Below are positions 56,362-64,000 of a DNA stretch of 64,000 bases, piece by piece (positions within the stretch are counted from its first letter, which is position 1; every line of letters starts with the position of its first letter). The DNA is from Pteria penguin (taxonomy: Eukaryota; Mollusca; Bivalvia; Pterioida; Pteriidae): NCBI GenBank assembly GCA_035048485.1, contig CM068583.1, forward strand, positions 20,745,341 to 20,809,340, in the 5' to 3' direction. The notes under the pieces were generated by a model. The model was given only the letters and a program-made list of their open reading frames with translations, had not been told where the DNA came from and ran no database searches. A program made the position numbers and the translations under genes.

Positions 56362-59300
56362 TTAATGAAGAACACTGCTAAGGTCCCATAACTGCAAAAT
56401 AAAATAGGTTATATGAAACAGATATATATTTCACTGATCTACAACACAGTTACAGGTAACTTACTGAATCGTGCAATATTCTGGCCTACAAGCTGGATCC
56501 ACCAATGAGCAAAGAACAAAAGCAGAAGTATTTCACAATGACTAATTAGCAACATTTTCATTACATATTCTTACCACAACAATATAACAAAAACTTTATA
56601 AACTTTAGTCAAACACTTACTTCCCCCCTCCCCTTCTGAAGTCTTTTTGTATAAATACCTTTCTATGACACCAACCTTTAACACTGTTGTTACTTCTATG
56701 ACATTATGTCATTACACTGTCACTTTTATAACATTATGTCATTATTACATATTCAAAATAATAACTTAGGGAAAATAACATTGTAATATGAAGTAGATAA
56801 GGTTACCTATTTATCTTAACCAAAACCATTGCCACAACACCAGGAAAGTAGCATCCATAGAGATTTATTGAGTTGGTATTATAGAGACAAATTAAGCTAA
56901 AGATGTTCCATGCCTTCCACCTAAATGAAAATAGGTCCAGGGGCTGATATTGTAAAATACTGCATCTTTTCTTTTCAATGCTTTATAGACATAAAAGGAC
57001 AAGAGGTAAATATAGAATACATTATACCATATATACTTGCTTATAAGATGAGTTTTTGGGACTTAAATTGCTTTCCAGAAGTCGGGGGGTCTTCTTATAA
57101 TCACAGTACATGTACAAAATTAATTTCATTTGGGAACTCAAATTTTTCGGAATCTTACACATAAGAAAAACTAAAATTGAAACGTGTGGTACTGGTAAAC
57201 ATGACTCAAATGATAGTTTTCCAGTATCTGTATGGAGATTCTGGAACAATATTTCATATTTTGACTATACTGCCGAGTTTACATCATCCGCCGTATATAA
57301 ACTTAAAAGTACATGTATATAAAGGTGCTGCCATGTAATCAAATCACATCGGTTAATAACCTGCTCGATGCTTCACTGCACGCCTTTCCCCAAGTAACCC
57401 AGTTCTCACTGCATAGCATGCGCCACTGCCGCTGAGCGTTAAACAAACAAACAGATGCGATGTCCAGGTAAATGTCACGGGGCTATTGTTTAGTTAGTAC
57501 GTACTGCAAATAATTTAATTGTCATAAATCGGAACGAAATAACGCAGTTCGTTTAAATTTCAAGTCACAAACAACTTAGATATAGCACCTATACGCAACA
57601 AAATATAACCCCCTCCTTCTTTTCTCTCGGGGTTCTGCGATAGTTACATTAGGATCATACGCGTGTAGGACTCAAATTGAAAAGATTAATAAAATTGATC
57701 GATTGTTTCAAGTTTAACCGAAACACATTTCGTATTCGTTAAACATATGACACATTTTACATCGTGTTAGTTGACGGAATTTTAACCTCGTCTTATAAGC
57801 GGGTCAAAGCTAAAGTACTAGAATTTTTCTCTGAATCAGGGGGGTCGTCTTATAGTTGAGTCATCCTTTTAAGCGAGTATATACAGTACATCTCACAAAT
57901 CTGTTGAAATTTCATTCACAGAAGAAACAATTCGTTCATGGCTCCTACAGGTATTGGTATAATATCTAATCAAAGTATGGGAAATACTGTGAGATGAGTG
58001 CCACATCAAGATTATTTCATCTATAATGGTGGTGCCACTATCTAGTAAAGGAAATGATGTACTGAGAAAAAAACCTCTGACCATATTTCAGGTACACCAT
58101 CCCAACAGCAAAAACCAAGATCTCAACCTAGACCAGATGCAAGTGGATACCACGATTTACATCATAGTGTTAAAGTTCATATGGCTGCAAAATCCACGAA
58201 GCCCTATACATGAAAATACTAAACCCTACAGAAAAGCTCATCAATAGTTCATGTAATTATGCTTTTTAGAACTGAGGATTGTGAGAAAAAACAAGGTTTA
58301 CCTAAACCTTTTTGTAAGTAAGAAAATTTCTCACCTTAACAACCCTATCTTTTCCAACAGTTAGTAACATTTTCCTTGTCTCTTCTAAATGCATGTATAT
58401 AACTTGATGTTTGACATCATGGAATGTAGCCAGAGGTGCTTTTCTGTAATAAATTTCATACTTACTGAGCTAGGCTGGAGATATTAATTACACATAAAGT
58501 TTAATTTCTTTTCTAATAATGAGTTATCTACTCTTTAGTTATATGATATACAATAACTGTGACATAAACCGATTTTATGGAAAATGATGCTAAATTACCA
58601 AAAATGATGCTAAATTACCAAAAATGATGCTAAATTACCAAAAATGAAGGAAGGCTATGACATCAGACATTTACCTAATGAGAAATAATTCTGTATTAGG
58701 AACATTTTGTTGCAAAAGAAGATAATACAAGTATTCTATTGAGATGGCATCTACCTGATACACTGCACAGAAATTTCAGCTTTTGCAAGTGACCAACCAA
58801 AACCAGTGAGGTATTTTTTACATGCCAATATCTAATGTGACCTTGGATTTTATTGTCTCATTCACAAGACACGATACAAAGAGTCATCATCAGACTCAAA
58901 CCTGGGCCCAGAGTCACACATTCTGAGCCCAGCATGCTACCGACACAGTCACTTTCAGACTCGACCTGGACCCAGAGTCACACACTCTGGGTCCAGCATT
59001 CTACTAACTGAGTCAACTTTCAGACTCAACTTAGGCCCATAGCCTCACACTCTAAACCCAGCATGCTATTGACTGAGTCATCAATCGGACTCGAACCTGG
59101 GTCCAAAGCCCCACACTCTGAGCCCAGCATGCTACTGACAGAGTGACTAATCGGACTCGAACCTGGGTCCAGAGCCCCACACTCTGAGCCCAGCATGCTA
59201 CTGACAGAGTGACTAGTCACACTCGAACTTGGGTCCAGAGCCCCACACTCTGAGCCCAGCATGCTAATGACTGAGTCATCAATTGAATTTAAACCTGAGC

Positions 59301-62300
59301 CCAGAGTTCCTCAGTCTGAGCCCAATGACTGTGTCAACGATAAGACACGAACTTGGGCCCAGAGTCCTATTCTTTGAACAAAGCATGCTACTGACCGAGT
59401 CATCGATCAGACTCAAACCTGGGCCCAAAGATATAACTACGTATATACCTCATTTCTTGATATGAAATAAAACATGACAACCTCCATTACTGGAAATCAA
59501 TTTATCCCATAATACTTACTCTTCATCCGTTATACTGTCGTAGCAATCATTACACACTCTTACATCATATTCATATCCCATTGGGGGAATCCGTGATCGC
59601 TTAGAACTACATTTATTACATATGGCTTTCCCACATTTTCTGCAGTGGTGCTAGAAAACAAGGACATTAGAATACATCACTTTTACAGATAAAGACTCAA
59701 TCATCTAGCATTCAAACAACTAAATTAAGGTCTTAACTTGCTTGTTTGCTGCTATTGTTTTTCACCTACAGGTACATGGTTGCAGCAAATGTTGAGTGGT
59801 AGAAGATACCAAATAACCTGTTGGAAACAAACAACAAGAAGCAAGTGCTCTGTCAGATCTTCCAACATGCTCCCACTAGGACCAAATTAAGCCAAGACAG
59901 AGATGAGAGACTACTGTGAATTCTGTAGTCAAAGTAAATCTTCTCACAATACATTAAAGTACCGGTATCTTAGTCTTGTGTACAAGATATTTTAAGAACA
60001 CAATACAACTAACTATGTCTTTTTGAAGATGTAGACTTTATAGAAACATGAGTTGCAACACCATCAAGTATTACAAAACTTATCAACAAAACTTCTTGAT
60101 GGTAACTTAAATTGCTTGTTACTTGTTATTGCTACACCCACAGTATTTGTCCTATGTAGATGTGGTCAGTGTTTGGTGATACACTGTCTAGTGATCAGAC
60201 CAGAAGAACCAATGGTAAGTTCATTGGTAAACCTCCTCCATCACATTTTCTATGCACTGAACACAAATTTGACAAAGAGGAGACTAAAATGACTTCCATT
60301 CAGATAGTATATCCTATTCTGCAACCCCTTCCATAAGTAAATTCAGTGCAAATATGAAAGACTCATGAAAAATCACTTCCGAACATTTGCAGCATACCAA
60401 TCTCAAAGAAATCTAGGTATATAAGACAATTATTTCCATATCTCTTATAAGACAATTATTTACCTGTCTCTTATAAGACAATTATTTACCTGTCTCTTAT
60501 AAGATAATTATTTACCTGTCTATTACCAATCTTCCTCTCCTCCCACATTTTTCTAAAATTCCAGAAAAAGGGTTCATTGCACTTCTGACATAAATCACAT
60601 TCCTCCCATGCTGGAGTCTGTTAATAACAAAAGACCTCGCACACATCAATATCTCACAGATATTAATAATAGGCTTGTTTGGTCTACGACGATTTTTTTC
60701 CCCCAATTACAGACCTGCTAGTCATTTCAAAGATCTTTTTCGTAAATTCCAACCCCAGATTTTGCAAATAGGGGAAACCTGAACTGGAAATTATTCAATT
60801 TATGATCATATTTTTCATCCCAAAATCCAACCAAACATTTCATATTCTGCATAATGAAGTTTGAATCTATATTCTATCCAAGTAAAATTTATGAAAAATC
60901 TGTAAAATTTTATAAGAACTTTTGTGAAATGGTCTGCTGTTCTGCCTGAGAATTTCATACATAAATGACAATGGGATATTGTATAGGAAAATGTATATGG
61001 CATCCTGAACACAAACAGCTCTGGTAAAACTCAAAGTCTGATGGAGAAATTGAAAATTCAGTTACTGCAATCTTATGGTTTCTGCAAACATAAGTGACTA
61101 TGTTTACAATGTACTCAGAATTTATGTTTATGATTTACCTAACACATGTAAAATGAAAAGTTTTTCTATTGTCAAAGTTATCATATTTAAAGATGTCACA
61201 GGATTCCAAAATAATTTGAAATTAATTCAACCTTTTACACTGTTTTGGTTAACATGACCAACTTTAACATGTCATTCCCAATTGATTACACAAGTAGGAT
61301 GATACATGTAAAAGAAATTTCTTCAGAAATATCAATAGCATCAATACCTCTACTCGTTTGGCATCCATATTCCACATTCCAATAATTCCATCATCAGACC
61401 CAGATATCAGTTGTTTCGAGCCATTAGCATATGCAAGGGCCTGCACTTTATCACTATAAAATGCAAAAATACTTGTGCGCTATATTCAATTCAAGGCATA
61501 TTTCAACATAAATGTACCATCACAATGGAAAATGTTTATAATATACATTTTTTGTTTATCTATACTGGCCATTAGGCATCACACATAAAATCACTTTCAA
61601 GTAAATGATTCATGGAAATTTAAGGCCAATGAGCTAAAGTGCTTCATGGAAACTCTCTGGCCTTTCTTCAGTCTGGGTTTGTATCTCGGTTGCACAAATG
61701 TATTTGTCTGCCAAAGGTTGGTGTTTTTCCCTAGATATCTGTCTCAACTACCGTGCAAGACTGGTGAAATAATCTTAATATGAAATTCAACGATAATATA
61801 GATAATTATAAACAAGTATGATGACCTACTGATGACCTTGAAGCTCAAAGGCTGTACCCTGTCGACTACCAATGTCCCAGACTATCACAGACTGGTCGAA
61901 ACTCCCTGAGAATAAAAGACTTCTCTCCACATCCCATGCTAAACTACGCACACTACCTGCAGATCAAAATAAAACAAATGGTGTTCATTCAGCAAGTTAA
62001 CAAAAATATAGTAACTGCAGTGATTTTAACAAAGAATGAAAATTGATAATGCAGTACAAATAGCACTTAATTAAATCAACATTTTATGAAGAATATTTAC
62101 ATGATACAATTATTTTGTTATTATGTATCGGCACCATTTTATCATTTGAATAATTCCTATGTAGCCTCCATCACTTTGACATTCAAATTTTTTACAGAAA
62201 TAATTTATACTAATACTTTTGTCTTTCCTCCATATGGCAAATTTGTATTATGTTACTTTGTATGTTTTTATTCATGTACCTATAAGCTATTTTGCTTTTG

Positions 62301-62969
62301 GTTAATAAACTACTATTATATATACTTACATAGTAAGTATAAAAGAAAACATGCATCATTTTCAAAAAAACAAGCTGTGTTTGTGAAACACTAATGTCCC
62401 CCAATTGCACCAAAATCCAAAAAGTTATTTTTTAAGCTTGAAGGTCATTGTTAAGGTCAAAAGGTCAGCAACCTTGATGTCATTTGAAAGGGCTTCATTA
62501 GTTGAGTACGCATGTCAAATATGAAGTCTCCTTCCCTCACGGTTCAAAAGTTATAGCCGACATTAAAACTGACAACAGACAGACAAACAAACAGACAGGG
62601 CAAAAACAATATATCCCCGATTTATCGATCCTGGGGCATAAAAAAAAAACAGTGCAAGGCATCTGAAATGGAATACATTTCAGTATAGTTGTTTTTCATA
62701 ATTTGCTGTCAAATATTTATTGCACTCCAAGCAGATACCATTTAAATTAAAACTTTCAGTCACTGCATACAAACTTTAATGTCACATGAAACAAGGATAT
62801 GATACATGTACCACAGTTTTCAAACATTACTGTCTGTCATGGAAGCATTGACTTACCAGAGTGACCTTTCAGCGTAATGATGACATCAAAACTGGTCTGA
62901 CTTATTTTCAACACTGATATCTGACTAGCGTAATCTCCAATAAACACATATTTGGATTGTTCATCAAAT
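56362..62969 (-). CDS. WDFY2: WDFY2 orthologue, WD40 and FYVE protein, 3' part (7 exons; 5' exons off window)
   Basis: In the family this is an early-endosomal protein that binds PI3P through its FYVE finger and scaffolds Akt signalling. Minus-strand exons are 62,969-62,857, 61,956-61,830, 61,453-61,348, 60,617-60,516, 59,650-59,520, 58,443-58,335 and 56,391-56,362. The phases are consistent over 239 codons, about the last 60% of the roughly 400-aa family length. WD repeats show '[17 protein letters not shown]', '[20 protein letters not shown]' and '[19 protein letters not shown]'. The FYVE finger is complete: '[16 protein letters not shown]', '[16 protein letters not shown]' and 'YDVRVCNDC', with all eight Cys/His ligands. 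The protein ends with a final WD blade and 'LWDLSSVLH'. This is closer to WDFY2 than to WDFY1 by wording (for example '[15 protein letters not shown]'). The N-terminal blades should lie right of 64,000. It is convergent with DHRS12. Confidence 0.95.
57027..57886. mobile_element. 860-bp non-autonomous DNA transposon with TA target site
   Basis: The left end 'ccatatatacttgcttataa' and right end 'ttaagcgagtatatacag' are inverted repeats, with TA on both flanks (57,025-57,026 and 57,887-57,888). Both ends also carry a G-run block ('cggggggtcttcttataa' / 'ggggggtcgtcttata'). No transposase ORF is present. It lies in the last WDFY2 intron. Confidence 0.75.
58579..58640. repeat. 20-bp tandem repeat, 3 copies
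   Basis: 'aaaaatgatgctaaattacc' is repeated three times without change and then breaks off. It is in a WDFY2 intron and looks like a very recent duplication. Confidence 0.9.
58745..58889 (-). mobile_element. diverged SINE body
   Basis: Landmarks 'ggcatctacctgatacactg', 'acatgccaatatctaatgtgac' and 'attgtctcattcacaagac' match the SINE body on the minus strand. Where the tRNA-like head should begin, the 66-bp array starts. Confidence 0.65.
58890..59430 (-). repeat. 66-bp array derived from a tRNA-like SINE head, about 9 copies
   Basis: The 66-bp unit carries 'actcgaacctgggtccagag' (complement of a B box), 'cacactctgagcccagcatg' and 'ctgacagagtgactaatcgg' (A-box side). It directly follows the SINE body at 58,745-58,889 in the place of the head. 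The array lies in WDFY2 intron. The Ser/Leu-rich ORF of 78 codons here is an artefact of the unit length being a multiple of three. Confidence 0.85.
60419..60523 (-). repeat. 26-bp tandem repeat that copies a splice donor
   Basis: Four copies of 'tctcttataagacaattatt' then 'tacctg' overlap the end of the WDFY2 exon 60,617-60,516. On the minus strand each of the first three copies reads AGACAG|GTAAATAATT, so the exon's donor is repeated at +26 and +52. The fourth copy has lost the GT (tatggaaataa). Confidence 0.9.
62373..62645. repeat. dispersed repeat with inverted ends
   Basis: It begins 'actaatgtcccccaattgc' and ends 'atatccccgatttatcgatcc' and 'tggggcata'. Inside are 'aaggtcaaaaggtcagcaac' and 'cagacagacaaacaaacaga'. 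The ends are weakly inverted. It is in a WDFY2 intron and has no ORF. Confidence 0.55.
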
Positions 62970-63264
62970 CTTAATGTTAAAGAAATCTCTCAGATAATAA
63001 GATTTGTACATACTACTGAGCAATCCTGAGAACATGAGTACTTGAGAATTGCAAAAGCTTTCAAGATATTGATATAATCGACTCTGCTTATATCTAGTGG
63101 ATACGATACATGTATCAAAGATATTAATGTTAAAAAGTTTATTTATAAGATGAGAATACCGGTGTACTGAAGGGAAACAACTGACTTTCAGCAGGTACTG
63201 AGGTAGCCACATAACCATTGTTTCTCTTGTTATTTGTTACTTGTTTTACTCCAGCCATGATTAT

Positions 63265-63545
63265 TGCACTTATATGGTGATGAGATTTTAAAACCTATGC
63301 AACAGCAAAAGCAGTAAGGAAACTTCTAGCTCTACTGTAAGATCAGATCACACTTTTTACGGTGTCATCTGAAAGACAAGACACCATCAATCCACATCTC
63401 AGGACAAGGTCCATCATGCGTATTGCTTACTCGGAATAAGCAATACGTGCAACAGACCTCGTCTCGAGATGTCAATCCACTTATATAACTCAAACTCAGG
63501 ATGTCTCGGTCATGAGCCATCGACGTATCTGAGTAAGCTATGCCA
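63265..63545 (-). mobile_element. diverged SINE with an internal palindrome
   Basis: The SINE body landmarks 'tatggtgatgag', 'acctatgcaacagcaaaagc' and 'gtcatctgaaagacaagaca' are followed by an inverted repeat (63,395-63,431 against 63,436-63,474, 'gcgtattgctta/taagcaatacg') that is not in other copies. It then runs to the head-like 'aactcaggatgtctcgg'. Confidence 0.5.
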
Positions 63546-64000
63546 GCTCCCTCTGTGAGTTTATTTATGACTATACTAATAGAAATGAGGAAGAACAGTC
63601 CTAGGTCATAATAATTCAGAAATACACCAATACATCAACATTTTGCACTAAAATTTGGTTGCACAAAAAGTAAGTACATTGACAGACCATTCACAAGATG
63701 GGAATCAACCTTGACAGAGGTGAAAAGCATAGCGAATCATATTCACACTTAGTGCTTTAGTGCACCAAGTCACTGGTGTCACATTCCATGAAACATCTCC
63801 AGTGCCAAAACATACATAAAAAAGATATTAATATAAATACTTTTTTCTCTCATACTACTCATATTGATAAAATTGTTGTATTCTAGCTAAATAAACCACT
63901 ATAAGAATTCAGAAACCTCTCATGTGATTTTTTTTTCTGATCATGCAACTGAAAGGATACTCTAAACAAAGGCACCAGGCACTAGTTTGATACCCCCCCA
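63546..64000. other. right edge, no gene recognised
   Basis: This is presumably WDFY2 intron sequence. No exon with the missing N-terminal WD repeats was found on the minus strand. Confidence 0.4.

Noticed and set aside
59026..59262. 78-codon ORF with Ser-Met-Leu-Gly repeats
   Set aside because: Arises because the 66-bp satellite unit is a multiple of three; no start or splice context.
27243..62969. U12-type introns in or around ZRSR2, which would be neat given its role
   Set aside because: All donors read at the five genes lack the (A/G)TATCCTT consensus; all appear to be U2-type.

Overview
The window is eukaryotic, AT-rich nuclear DNA with long introns and many repeats. It is most likely from a mollusc, probably a bivalve. 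The evidence is the protein sequences (animal orthologues, none vertebrate-like in detail), the tRNA-derived SINEs, and dispersed repeats of a style I know from molluscan genomes (GACCTTGACCTT-type units, 'aagatggccgcc' units). The species call is inference. No phage, prokaryotic or viral gene is visible.

Five protein-coding genes could be reconstructed exon by exon with matching splice phases. (1) Minus strand, 8,367 to 1,995: the 5' half of a mitochondrial-clan cytochrome P450, with four exons seen and the haem-binding half off the left edge. (2) Minus strand, 24,759 to 17,983: a complete six-exon MOSPD1 orthologue (215 aa). (3) Plus strand, 27,243 to 38,848: a complete ten-exon ZRSR2 (U2AF35-related splicing factor, about 618 aa). 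(4) Plus strand, 44,145 to 48,896: a complete nine-exon DHRS12 orthologue (322 aa). (5) Minus strand, 62,969 to 56,362: the 3' seven exons of a WDFY2 orthologue (WD40 + FYVE), with the 5' exons off the right edge.

MOSPD1 and ZRSR2 are head to head, with start codons 2.5 kb apart. DHRS12 and WDFY2 are tail to tail, with stops 7.5 kb apart. As I recall, human DHRS12 and WDFY2 have the same arrangement on 13q14.3, so this looks like ancient microsynteny. The five genes do not form an obvious pathway: oxidative metabolism (P450, DHRS12), ER membrane/contact site (MOSPD1), pre-mRNA splicing (ZRSR2) and early endosome PI3P signalling (WDFY2).

Intergenic and intronic DNA is dominated by repeats. 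There are large minisatellites (40, 46, 23, 28 and 66 bp units), (TA)n tracts and at least ten tRNA-derived SINE copies. Several foldback/MITE-like elements are present, some with recognisable target-site duplications. Multi-copy 115-130 bp unit families recur. About 9-16.7 kb, 39-44 kb and 51-56 kb hold no gene I can support. I did not find a clearly new biological system. The most notable items are the conserved DHRS12-WDFY2 pair, a tandemly triplicated splice donor in WDFY2, SINE promoter boxes amplified into arrays, and an intronic array of AP-1-like sites in MOSPD1.
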